DNA of 64,000 nt from Tetrapyrgos nigripes (taxonomy: Eukaryota > Basidiomycota > Agaricomycetes > Agaricales > Campanellaceae), in assembly GCA_013368315.1 (NCBI GenBank), contig JAACJM010000027.1, positions 186,001-250,000 of the forward strand, written 5' to 3'. A program made the translations under genes and the position numbers. Shown here piece by piece: positions 1 to 11,888 of this stretch. Each line of letters begins with the position of its first letter. Position 1 is the stretch's first letter. Under the pieces are notes generated by a model that saw only the letters and a list, made by a program, of their open reading frames with translations, had not been told where the DNA came from and made no database searches.

Positions 1-110
1 TGATTTAACAGTGCAGATTTCTTTCAGGATGCATTCAAAAGAGACATTAAAACCCCCCAGGAGGTTTGAAGGGCCAATTGCCAGCATTAATTTTGGTCTG
101 AACTTGGAAA

Positions 111-178
111 GTCGGTAAGCTTTCGCAAAATCGGTAAACGCTCGCAAAATCGGTAAACTTTTGGAAAGTCGGAAATTT
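111..178. repeat. 19-bp tandem repeat, about 3.5 copies
   Basis: Three consecutive 19-bp units at 111-129, 130-148 and 149-167 share the core TCGGTAA followed by a C/T-rich stretch and GCAAA or GGAAA, and a partial fourth follows. Units differ at a few positions. No function is evident. Confidence 0.7.
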
Positions 179-999
179 TCTGCAGCTCTGTTGACTGCCT
201 GTCCAGCTGGGACAACTCGCTTTGAAACTCGGACCTGGCCGAAACTGGATCATCATGAAAGATCTGTACGCAACAGGCTATTTCTCCCTTGAAGCTTGGA
301 TGCAACAGGCAGCCAATAATCCTCAAAGACAACTGGCTATCTTGGTTGGAGCGAACCGAACTTTCGTCCAGACATCAATAAGATATTTATTAAGTGGAAT
401 GCTGTAAGTAGTACACATTGTAATGGATTCTTCCCGCTTAAATGCTCCCAGATACACCGACGTCAACCACCGGAACTTCTTTCTCACCAACCCTACAGAA
501 ATATTGCATGAGCAGACTGGTGCATTAATGGAAGTGCGATTTGGAGCAGTGAGTAACGCTTCATAAGTATGGGGAGACACGATTTTAACCACATTTCTTG
601 AATTCGATAGAGCGACTTTATTGACTTTGACCCTGCTGGCGCTAATATTGGGCAATATGATTTGGAATACTTTCAGGGGAAGCAGAATTTGGTAAAATGA
701 GGAGAGCCATGTTTCTTGATGAGATGAAAAAATCTTACCCCAATTTACCGTGGCCTCAACCTCGGTCTTAACCTCAATAGACTCCGCATCGGTGGCTTGC
801 CGGCGCTTTGATCTCTTCATATATTTACCTAGTAGATTATTCTCAATTCAAAGCTTCTGTTGTGATTCTGCTGTCGTCTGTAAGCATTTCATGACCTTGA
901 GATGGGCGAGGCAGCTTGATTTTCTATTTGAGGTGTGGCTCTACGCTTCAGTTTTCAACAAGTTACTCACATTGAAGGGCTCATTCATTGAGGAGATGT
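179..999. other. No recognisable gene
   Basis: Open frames exist on both strands, the longest being about 165 codons on the minus strand between 323 and 820. None shows a family motif, a convincing intron structure or a signal peptide. I treat the stretch as non-coding or unrecognisable relic DNA. Confidence 0.4.
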
Positions 1000-1720
1000 A
1001 GATCATTCATCCCATCAGTCGGACTCATATCGGTCTTCCATGTCTTGGCCCTTGGGATGTCCGGGTAAATGGTGTTCAGGAACTCGTCTAGCTGCATTGA
1101 GCCGGTCAATATTTATCGAAGTTTCCGAAAGGCGGCACGACGACAACTTACCTGACCGTACTCTCCATCTCAGACGCAAAAGGCTTCAATATTTGTACGG
1201 TTCCTACCCAAAGGCTTCCTTGGTGGACTTGAGAGCCTTTTCGTAGTCAAAATCTGGATCTGGGGGTGCATAACCAACTGCAAGAAATGCATTACATGGT
1301 AAGCGTAAAAAAGAAAGAATGTAGTCTGTATACGCACCAGCAATGCACCAGTCATGTCCAAAAAAAATCGTCTTTGGAACATTCTCATGGTCGAGTATGT
1401 CAATGATGTCTTTCCTTATAGCTCCTGTCCGGCAGAAATTTGGATCGGTAGGTTTGGAGGCTGTAGCATAAAATGTCGGAGACAATGACTCCATAGCCCC
1501 TGGTAATGCCAATTGTATGAGGTGGAAGGGAATCGGTTGATCTAGTGCCTCTTGAGACATGGGTGATGCGATAGAGAGACTTCTGCATTTTTGACACTGA
1601 AGGATCAGAGTACCTGGTATAAAAGACTTTGGCTAACAGTGACGGTGACATTGAGCATGTAGCGGCGGGCAGCCGATTCTCAGAATGGACCACGTGCGGG
1701 ATGCGACTCCTCGTGACTCG
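1000..1720 (-). pseudogene. Epoxide hydrolase-like alpha/beta hydrolase, decayed
   Basis: Read on the minus strand, the pieces follow the order of a soluble fungal epoxide hydrolase: RGYGVIVSDILCY, then SKPTDPNF, then RKDIIDIL, the nucleophile segment FFGHDWC, then VGYAPPDPDFDYEKAL, and near 1090 a cap-domain piece LDEFLNTIYPDIP. The first two pieces lie in different frames, so there is at least one frameshift near 1450-1480. An intron (GTGCGT...TTGCAG, about 1290-1350) joins GHDWC almost directly to VGYAPP, so the roughly 20 residues that normally follow the nucleophile are missing. The cap piece runs into a TGA. The family normally opens epoxides through an Asp nucleophile, His and acid. 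This copy cannot make a complete enzyme. The exact 5' end was not found. Confidence 0.7.
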
Positions 1721-1899
1721 CATGTTTTTGCTCCAACATCATCCTCAGCAACGTACAAATCGCTCTCAGATAGGACGCTATGGTACATTCCCTCATGAGG
1801 CAGAACGAGACAGATGGGGTCGTAATGACTTTCTGAAGAGACCTCGAGTCTGGTATCAGACTTGGTTATCTGGACGTAAGCCTTCTTCATTCATCAGGA

Positions 1900-4597
1900 A
1901 AAACCTCAATTGAGAATTTATACAATATACGTACAAATTTTGTAGTAGCAGTAGTATGGCAGTCAAAATTTGAAAAAATCTGTTCACACTCGGATTTATT
2001 TGGTTGTACTCTGCTGTATGTGCAAAATCGTTGACATGTTTGGAGGTTTTTGGCTTACCAGTGATGCTGAACTTGTACAGTAGTGATCTCAGCGGAGAGA
2101 CTTACGCAATGCCGCCGATGGGTGCAAATGCAGGATACAAAGGAATACAGGTAAAATCTGAATGCATTGGTAAAGTACTTACATGGAGTACATAGAGCAG
2201 TAAAATCAACAAGTCTTATATGTGTAGTCGTACCACTTTATATCCTCCAATTATCACTGTTGCAACTATATTTTGAAGGTTCCATGCATGATCTACATAC
2301 GGCGTTAACATCAGAAGCTGCGGGAAGTGGACAAGGAAAATAGTGTACTCACATGAGCAATATTCAAATGGCTAAAACACATTGGTGGGGTCAGACGAGC
2401 TTGAAGGTATACGTTCGTCGTTGGCGATACAAGTTTTGTCGCAATGAGAAGCGAAGGTGTGGCTTGATTGACGTCATTGACTATACAGTTACGCATGTCG
2501 GAGCTCAAATACACGATCACATGCGGAGTTGGTGGATTTTTGCTATGCTTTCCTTCTTCCTTCCCCCCATCTGCTTCTCCCTCCAGTTCGTTCTTCTCTG
2601 TTCTCCAAGACCTTTCCTGTCCTTTTTCAAGATGCACTCTTCTGGCTCCAGTGATGCACAGCATATCTACGTCAGTTGTTGGAAATATTCCTCATTCAAT
2701 ACTATATATTATAGGTGCGCAATTTTTCATGTCATGTCTGCCAGCTGCTGATGTATGTGTTGTTGTCTTTCTCTTGAATCTAGACCTGGTATAGGGGCAC
2801 TGTATTCCTTCTTCTAATGTCTGGCTTGCAACCGGTATGTCTGTCATCGCTTTCATAACTACATCGTTCACTGATTACTTGATATATGCCATACAGTCAT
2901 TACACCCAATGGTTATACATATGGCATGCGTCGTGTAGGTCTGGTAAGTGCATTGTACCCTTGTCCTAACTTGGCCGTTGATTGATCCTCTTTATTGTAG
3001 TGCGACAATCTCTTAATGTGATGATATCTTGTTGAACAGGGATCGTTGGCTGCGAAGATTCTTGGGAGCTGCGTAGGGTTGATGTATGTACGTAGTGTCA
3101 TGTATTTGGTACGCCAGGTCAATATACAACTGTTTTCTTCTCCATCCCTTCGTTTCGTTGTGAAATTTCTATGCAAAAACTGAGTAAAATCTTACGAGGA
3201 TTGTGTCATTTATTGTTTTTATTTATGTGACATCCTGCATAATTCTCGCCAAATTCACAGGGGGGCTGATGGAAGTGGATAAAATACTACCATATTGTAA
3301 AATTGGTATTTTTTCGTCACATTTCTACCATTTACGACAATATGTGACCAAATTTTCAGATGAGGTCTTTCCTGATGTTGTAAGATAAATTTTGAGGAAA
3401 GAAAGGTGCGTGTATGGACGTTCTCGTTTTAAACCTATACTCACCGGTATCTAGGCTTTTCTCGTCGTCCTAGGCACTAGCGGCGTCATCAACGGCTGCA
3501 AAGTATACCCCAAAATCTTCCCTCTTTTTCACCTACCGTTATCCCACCTCCCAGGGGGACGGAGAAAAATAATTAAGGATATAGGGCCACAAAATTTTTT
3601 AACACCTCCGACAGCTGAACCAACTAACACCCTCGTGGGAATATACTATATATAGAAGGTATTTGTAAGCACATGTGCGCATTATCCGCCCAAATAAGTC
3701 GCTTCAACCTCCCGCTACCGTCAAGCATGTTTCTGCTTTGCGCAAGCCTCACATTCCCATTTGTTGGGATATGCGAGCCCTACACATGTCAAATAGTACT
3801 TTTTGAAAACATCAGTATCCAACCTTCAACTGTCTCATGACAGGGCTAGCACTCACAAATATGAAAAGGCTGTGGGCCAGTGCTAATGCGTGGTGAGAAC
3901 GAGGCCCATAGTTTAAAAAACCGCCACACGCAAGCCAACAATTTAGCGCAAGGCAGATTTTTAACCTCCATTTTCAGACCATATTTACGAGGACGAATGT
4001 TATGCATGGCATATTTGTGCTGTTCCTTGTTGGACAAGTGTAGATCATAGTCAGTCAAAAAAGACAGAAACAGAGAAGCGACAATCAATGAAGTTTATAA
4101 ACAATACTTACAAGCAAACATGTCTACAAATCCCTCTCCTCCCTCCTTCTCTTTTCAAGACGGATGTAAGCTGCAGATGTGGGGAAGGTCGTCTTGATGA
4201 TATGTTGATTTCTGGTTTCGAAGACGTCGGCTTGTTAATTACGACATGCACGACAATGGATTTGGAATGCACGTCTGAACGCGGTTCACCATCTGACAGA
4301 ACCAAAACAAAACAAAACGACTGCATGCGTGGTGGCGTACCTCTTAGAAACATACAGAACCGTGCAACCTCGTTTGGTGTACATTTATTTGTGGCAGTTT
4401 GTTACAAGAAAATCAGGATCACTTGAAGCAATCTTATCTAGAAGATCGACGTGCAAACCAGTCAATAACCTGATTTATCACCTTGAGACCTTCTCCAACG
4501 TACTTCGTGCCCAATATTATGAGCGGCATCAATCAGAGTCCATACGTTGCTCTTAGATCCACTTTACTTTCCTGCGCCGGTTCCACACTCCATAAAA
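1900..4597. other. Long stretch without a recognisable gene
   Basis: Both strands carry only short frames with no family signature. There are intron-like signals (for example GTAAGT at 2945 with TTGTAG near 2999), so a small multi-exon gene cannot be excluded. An A/T-block motif near 3572-3660 (AAAATTTTTTAA followed by CTATATATAG) resembles two others near 15.9 and 16.5 kb. Confidence 0.4.
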
Positions 4598-4862
4598 CTG
4601 TCCCATTTCGTTCAATTCGCGAGTCACGTGTCACGTACCCCCCAAAATTCGCGAAAAAAATCGGCCGTCACGCATCACAAAAAGCCATTCGCGAAATCTC
4701 TGCCAAGATACCTTCCAAAACCGGCAATTTCTCTGTCAAATTTCGCGAAATTTGGCGGAAAAAAGCTCGAGTCACTGCTCACACCGCAGTTTTCGCGGTC
4801 AAAAAATTCGCGAGGGCATGTCACGGTCACGATGCCCTCGCGAATTGAACGAAATGGGACAG
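4598..4862. mobile_element. MITE with 26-bp perfect terminal inverted repeats
   Basis: The 26 bp at 4598-4623, beginning CTGTCCCATTTCGTTCAATT, are exactly reverse-complemented at 4837-4862. The element is 265 bp, has no coding capacity and is rich in TTCGCGAAATT-like palindromes. Just inside the right end, 4806-4819 and 4832-4845 form a perfect 14-bp hairpin with a 12-base loop. Target duplication is not clear. This fits a small non-autonomous DNA transposon; the superfamily cannot be assigned from this copy alone. Confidence 0.85.
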
Positions 4863-5278
4863 AATTCAGTTGTGCAGGCGGGGCGATGCCATTATTTCCG
4901 GTAGCTTGCCGGAAGAAAAGATTCGACGCCAGTTTGCAGGAGGAAACAATCTTCCAGGACCTCGGACCGGGTAGTTGGGAAGAGCATGATGAATTGGGAG
5001 ACTTTAGGATGTGGAGGAACGTGTGCGAGACTCGAGTAGAGACAAGACGCGTGGTCAACGTGTCATGCTATCACCTGACTGGACACGTACTAGAACAAAA
5101 ACGCGAACACAATGCACTGCTATCCTATTTGACATAGCCACAAGCAGAAAGTGGGTGCTAAGAACTCAGCCTCATTCTTCGGCCTCGTAATTGTCTCGCA
5201 TTGGTCTCGCAGCTTTTCTTTGGCAAGCAATGTCACAGTTTTGAGGATCTGAGGTCTCTTCTTCACTGATTTGCTCTC

Positions 5279-5292
5279 CACAGATATATACC
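5279..5292. repeat. LINE target-site duplication, 3' copy
   Basis: The 14 bp CACAGATATATACC occur here directly next to the poly(T) tract and again at 13833-13846, at the other end of the LINE. An exact 14-bp direct repeat at the two ends is the expected footprint of target-primed reverse transcription. Confidence 0.93.
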
Positions 5293-5315
5293 TTTTTTTT
5301 TTTTTTTTTTTTTTT
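5293..5315 (-). repeat. LINE poly(A) tail (23 T on the plus strand)
   Basis: An uninterrupted run of 23 T directly between the target duplication (5279-5292) and the LINE 3' UTR. Its length and position mark the reverse-transcribed poly(A) end of the element. Confidence 0.93.
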
Positions 5316-5759
5316 GGAGGTGCGTTTCTGCTCTACGCAGAGGCCATGTTGCTCAACGACAAAGGGGTCGTTGTCTCAGGCTCGCGGTCGGGGGCACGAG
5401 GGATCTCAACCTCGTTACTACATACTGTTGCATAGGTAGACATATTGAAAACATAGTTGTAAACATAGAGAGTTCCTCCGAGGGGAAATGCTTTTGCGCA
5501 CTGAGTGTGGGACTCAGAGCAGGTTTGTAGACGATTTACCAATTAGGCTGAAATTCGGGTAGGGCCGGGTTTCGTTCATTGGGACGAGTTTCCTCGACCC
5601 TCGCGAAAAATCGTTCATCGAGGTGAGTTGTTCACCTCTCCCGATTCCCGGTCCTCCTCAGTAAATCCTGCTCAATACCCACTAAAACCCCTGCTACGTT
5701 GGTCCAGTTTTTAGGTAGGTTTGCTTTGTTGTGGAGGAGACCTCTCCACGTGTTCTCTA

Positions 5760-8700
5760 CTATCTTCGAGAGAGAGCTTTTCCTTCATACTTGTTCGTCA
5801 TTCTGGCATCTAGTTTGAGCCTTTCATTGATCATTTTTGACCACCTATTTGTAATTTCATCTTCTGAGAACTGTGTATTTTCATTTGCAATTACACGTTT
5901 GCAACGGAGGACCCAGATCAGGTACGCAGACTCTGCTATTAGTATCCTCCATAGCCTTGTTTCCCCACTTTTGAGTTTCTCGGTCTCTTGGTCTTTTATG
6001 TCTCCAGCAGCGGCGCCTAGAATCGTTCCTATTCCAGGACGATACCATTCTTTTCGGGACTTCTTTTCCCACAACCTTTGTGCCAGTTCCCATACTACAT
6101 TCTGGCCTGGCGACTCGCAGGACGTTAGTATGTGTTCCATGTCTTCCAGTTGGTTGTCGTGCTTACATATTGCCCGTTCCTGTAGTTCTTCTGAGAAGCT
6201 TGCGCGCTGCCACAGTGATCCGGTCATGTAAGCGTCGTGTGTTGTCATCCAGAGAAAGTTTCTGGTTTTTCTCGCGAAGTCCTTATGCCTGATCGCTCTC
6301 CAGATTGCTTCTGCTTTTGGGACTATTTCGAAGGCTTCCTCTACTTGGGCTCGGACTTTCTCGAGATTCCGGACTGTTCTCCTTCTAGGCCCGTTCTTTC
6401 TTTTCTCTTTTTTCATCTTTCTTTCTCGTATTGCCTGATAGGCCAGCGCTTGGGTCATGGTACTGAGTTTTGCTCCAGTGATCTCTAGGGCGGGGGCTCT
6501 TCTAATACATATGTTGTCAGTACTTTGCTTCTCGGCACCAACTCCAGCGAGTTTATCGGCTGCTTCATTCCCGTCATGACCGTTGTGGCCTTTCACCCAC
6601 TTGAAATGGGTCCCCTGTTTACGTTTTCGTATACTGACTACCGTTGCTTTTAGAAGCTCACGGTTTTTAACGCCAATATAGCCTTTGTCTTCGTTTGCTT
6701 GAACATTGGAGGTGAGTTGGGTTTGCGCATACTTTGAGTCAGTTTCGATCATTAATTCTTCGTCTAGCGGCGATATTTCCGTCGCGAATTTGACGGCAAC
6801 AACTTCCCCGGTTTGGTTGGATTGTTCCAGGGGAGTTTGCATGATTCGGTCTGCTTCTATTCTGTACAGGTGGTTCGGGAGTCTCAGCGAGTTGTTTCGG
6901 TGGTCATTTTCTCCGAAAAAAAACTCCAGCCCCTGCCTTCGCGTCTAGGCGTCTGTTCTCCAGGCAGGATCCGTCTGTAGCGACAGTAACCGGGTTAATA
7001 GCTAAGCCATCGTGTTGTTTTGTGTTAGGGGTTTCGTTACAGGTTATTCCTTCTGTAAAAACCCAGAAAGTGTCAGTGATGGACCCATTTGTTGTAACTC
7101 TGGTGTCAAATATTGTGATATCTTTGTTGTCGGATGCGAGTGGATTTCGGGGCTTCCAGTTGTTCTTTCCTTGGGTCCCATTTTTCAGGAAGGGTATCCA
7201 GTAATTCTTTCACTCTTTTCATACATGCATGAGGGTGGAGGCAGTTAAACGTTGTGCTTATCCACATACACTGTATGCAGAGACACAGGTTGTCGGCCAC
7301 ATGCATGGGCTCATTAAGGCGGGCTGCTAATTGTTCCACTTGTCCTACGGTAAGTAGGTTGTGGTTTTTCCGTAGGCATTCACTTGCTGACGAGTGGTTC
7401 AGTTGCCTGATCTTTGGGTTGGCGTGTTTATGGTACCAGATAGGCATCTCTCGCAGGATTTCCCTTCCGAAAGCTCGACCTTCCTGTCTAATTCCATACT
7501 CTTTAAAGGTATGTAGTAGCTTTTGCAAATCATTCGTCGCTGCTGTTGCTGGCGTTTGCTTTATTGATGTCTTCCATGATTGTAGAAGTATATTTTTCTT
7601 TACCTCTGGTACGACATTTCTTTCTGTCTGCGATGATGGTGTATTCAGGGCGAATAACATGTCAGCTACTTTAGCCCAAAGCGGTCGGCTGGCACCAAAG
7701 GTTAGGTAGGATTTGGCCCACATCACTTCTATTGCATCGTTTCGGGCTTCGATGTCAAGGACTTTCCTTCCTCCTTGTTCTATTGGTCCATGAACTGTTG
7801 ATTTATTCACTGGATTTTTTTGCTTCTCTGCCCATACAAAGTTTTGGATTCTTTTTGACATTTTCTTTTCAATAGGTTTCGGCATTCCCTGCACTTGTGT
7901 CAGGTATTGGGTCATTCCCCCAATGACCATCTGAACTATGTGGCGTCGGCCTTCCATTGTTGGGTGTCCCTTGTTCCAATGCTCTAGGCGAGTATCAATT
8001 TTCTCTAGTGTTGGTTCCCAGACACTGGTGTTGCTTATGCCGTTCCCAAACCAGGCACCTAAGATTCTTGTAGCCTCTCCTTCAACAGCAATGTGTAGCC
8101 ATTCGGGTAAGGGGGTTTGGCCATCTTTTGTTGTTCTTGTGTTGATGACTCTGGCACGATAGGTGGCAGTTCCAATAGGTATGATTTCTGTTTTTGCTAT
8201 GTTGAACTTCGCTTTAGATGCTATGCACCACTTGTCCAGGATTTTTTGTAGTATTTCAAAATCATCTTCCGCACTCAGGAAGACAGTTGTGTCATCAGCG
8301 AAAAGGTTCACAATTAGCTTTTCTTTTTCGCCAGGTATTTCATAACCTTTTAGTTCGGAGTTCCGAAGCATTGCGGCCAGGGGTTCAATCGCAAGATCAA
8401 ACAGTAAGCACGAAAGTGGATCTCTCTGGCGTACTCCTCGCCTGACTTTGAAGTCTGTGCTTAGGTGGCCGTTCACCATAACCTGCGTGTGTGCATTATC
8501 ATATAGGTGTGAGACTGTCTGGATGAAGCGTTCTGGGATCTCAAATTTCTGTAATGTTTGCCACATGTATTCATGGTCTATCTTATCATATGCCTTTTCT
8601 TGGTCAAGCACGATGATAAGACCGTTGGTTTCTGTAACCTCGGCGTAGTCCATGATCATACAAATTAGTTTCGTTTGGTCTGTGATAAGTCTGCCTGGTA

Positions 8701-11475
8701 CGAAGCCTGCTTGGCTTTCGTGTAGTAGGTGTGGTGCTGCATGGGCAAGGCACATTGCTAGCACTTTTGTCATTATCTTATAGTCAGTGTTCAGGATCGT
8801 TATTGGTCGGTAGTTTGCGATCTCGGTGCGGTCGTTCTTTTTATATAACGGGCACATCCATCCTGCTGCAAATTTCGTTTTCGGGTCAATTCCAAAGGTT
8901 GCGATATCATTATATGCTGCGGTTAGCAACTCGACCACATTAAAGATGTTTGATCCTTCATTTGCTTGTGTAGCTTGGGCTCTTTGATTAAGGCATTTGT
9001 ACAGTTCATATGGAATGCCGTCCAGGCTGCACGATGTGTTGTTTTTGGTGAGCTTAAGGGCCATTTGAACGTCTCCTGTGGAGACCTCAGCTGACATCTC
9101 TTCTTTCTGTTCATCCGTTGTTTTCTTATCTAGTTGGTTAAGAACCTCTTCAATGATAGCTGTTCGCTCTTCCTCAGGTGCCTGGTGGGCGACTTTATCT
9201 TGCAGATCATTGTGGTAGTTTCTCGCAATTTCCGCCATGTGTTTGGAGTCTTTTTCATAGACGCTCCCAGGTATGTATTCCGCATCTTCGGGTATTACAT
9301 GATCGGGTTTTTGTAGAGCGTATATCATATCTTTCGGTTTTTGTTCCTTGTTGATCTGTATCCAGTACCTAGAGATAGTTTCTCCCTCAATCCGGTTGCG
9401 CGTCGCCATAGCAAGGCGTATTTTTTGGTGCCTTTCTCTTTCAACATGGGTGAGTTTGGTGACAAGTGAGTTGAGCTTTTCAAGACATTCTTCCTCTGGT
9501 ACTGATGGGTCATTTGCCGTTTTTTCTAGGTCGTTCTGGAGGTTTCTGATCTTAAGTAATGTTTTAGGGGTTGCCGTCTTAGCTCAGTTCTGCGCTATTT
9601 CCAGCGTTTTAGTTTTCCATTTGTGCAGTAGGACTTGGGCGTTGTCCTCTACAGTACGCTGATCCAGTAGGATGTCTAGTTTTTGTTTTATTTCCTTGCT
9701 TTCCTCAAGGATCATGTCAATTAGTTTTTTGTCTTTTAACTGGTGTGGAGCAATACTCCATCGTCCCTTTCCAATGTTAGGGGCGTTTGCAGTTGTAACC
9801 TGTACAGATACCATCAAGTGGTCAGCGTTTGGGACGCCATTGGGCTCAATCTTCCATTCTCGTGCAGTTTTCAGGACTGTAGGTTTTACATAAATGTGGT
9901 CTAGCCTTGATTGCGAGCTTGTGTTGGATTGTCGTCTGGTGCTAGGGTAAGTGTACATTTTTGTCGTTGGATATGTATCTCGCCATCCATCTTTGAGGTT
10001 TAACATTATTTTTAGGTTGTCTAGGGCATCTAAGGCATCCTCTGGATCTGATCTAGCTGGTAGTCGATCCATTCCTCCAGCTTCAACGATGTTGAAATCA
10101 CCAGCTACAATGTCTGGTTTGGGTATGCGTGGATGTATCTCATAGAATTGTTTAATCTTTTCCCAGAATTGCTTGTTCTCTGCCCCATCATTCTCAGTCA
10201 CATTGGGTGCATATATTGTCAGAGCCGTGAACTTATCCTGTTTATGCCAATTTGTGGTGATTTGCAGCGCACGCCCAGGTATGACTTCGACTATTTTAAC
10301 TTCCGAAGTGCTCGTTAGACGACGATTAAGGACAATTGCTACTCCAGCTTTCCCAGTTGGGTTTTCTGGGTCCGAGGAATGGAAGATTCTCAGTTGCTTA
10401 TGCAGATGTTCGTTCTCCGTAACTCTTTCTGTAGTTAGGTGGGCCTCCTGCACCATTAGTATTCCTATCCTTTTGTCTCTCATAATTTGATTTACATGTC
10501 TCCACTTATGAGTTGGGTGTGTTGTGTTAGTGTGTCCGTAGCCTCGTATGTTCAGTGATGCAATACGTATTGCAGCCTTTGTGTTCTTTTTTAAGATGCG
10601 TTCCTGACGGCGGCGCTCCCACCGTGGCATTTGGGGTGTTTGACTGGACTCATGTTGGTGGTAGCTTTCTGCTTGGGAGTGTCCTTGAGTGCTGTCATTC
10701 TGGAATGGTAGAGGATCGTGGTCTGGTTCTTCGCTCTCTGAGGGTTCAGCAGCGCTTTCTTGAGATTGCACTGCTTGCGGGTTGTAGTGGAGAAACCCGT
10801 CCTCATCTTGAACAAACTGACTTGTTCGTTGACTCCTTTGCGTGGGGTCTGTGGTTTGTGTTGGAAACCACCAGTAATCATTGTCTATAATGAATTGCAT
10901 GTTCTGAGAGTTTTCTGGTTGTGATCTGGGGATATTGTCTCTGTTATTGAGCAATTGTTGGCTTTCTAGCTGATGCGGAGCACTGTACATAGGATTATTC
11001 ATATTAACAGATCCTGATGAGTTACAGGTGTATTGAGTCTGTGTAGGATTCAACAATTGTGAATTGCCCAACAAGTATGGGTCAACGTCTATGTCAGAGA
11101 GTGACGTATCGTTCGACGAATTCGAACCTTCCTGCAAGTGCGGGTTTTGATGCATAGGGCGATTGCCTATATTGCTTCCAGATTGGGAGCCTTCCAAAGA
11201 GCATGGGTTAACACAGTGAGGTAGACTGGTGGGACTGATTAGGGGAGGGATTTGAATCAACTCCGTAGAGTCTCTGCATCTGCTAGGACCGTCCCGGCCA
11301 CCCCGGTGATCGGGGACATTCTCAGCAGCTGAGGGAACATTCTCTCTCGAGGTGGCCGGCTTTGTTCCAATATACTGTGTGTCACCTGTAGAAAAGTTAG
11401 TATTGTATCTGTTGTTCGGGTTAGTAGTTGCGAGAGAGGGCTCCCCCCAGGGTTCTCAGCCAGAGTGGTGTCCAT
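5760..11475 (-). pseudogene. LINE ORF2: endonuclease, reverse transcriptase, RNase H (broken)
   Basis: Encodes the enzyme that nicks the target and copies element RNA. Endonuclease motifs are IASLNIRG, LMVQEAHL, VAGDFNIVE and RLDHIYV (about 10.6-9.8 kb). RT motifs are YRPITILN, QAGFVPGR, IVLDQEKAYDKIDHE and the catalytic LFADDTTVFL (about 8.8-8.3 kb). RNase H has ATDGSCLE, IETDSKYA and GHNGHDGNEAADKLAG (about 6.98-6.5 kb). Endonuclease and RT are in one frame separated only by TGA at 9586-9584; reading continues as AKTATPKT. A single-base shift near 7150 puts RNase H into another frame, which stays open past RT. The N-terminal start at 11475 also needs a frame change near 11430. So there is one nonsense codon and at least two frameshifts in an otherwise complete ORF. 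Confidence 0.92.
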
Positions 11476-11888
11476 GCTTTAGTAGATAGTCTCGCTAGGG
11501 AGACATATCAGCTTCCACATGGTTCCTCCTTTGGGAGATGGCTCATACCGTAGTAGCCATTGGAAACCCCAGAGCTTTCCTGTAGTAACTCACCTAAGTA
11601 ACTTACCAGTATATTTGGGCTCTGGGGGTGTGCAGTGTGAAGCCCTTCTTGCAACGATACACTGCGTCTTCTTCCATCCTAGCATGGGTAGACATAGGCA
11701 TGTGCAGTCAACTATATTAAATAGTGGATAGATAGTATAACAAAAAGGAGTGGCAGTTAATGATAGATACACATGGATAGTGCAAACGAGTGGTAGTTAG
11801 TTAGTATAGATGGGTAGAGAGGTAGTGATCGGCAGTTAGATGCTTTCAGAGAATGACTAGTAATAGTGATTCAGTAGCAGATGATGGT

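Noticed and set aside
2311..2794. Membrane protein gene around 2.3-2.8 kb
   Set aside because: Overlapping frames on both strands arise from a pyrimidine-rich stretch; no family motif or consistent exon phase.
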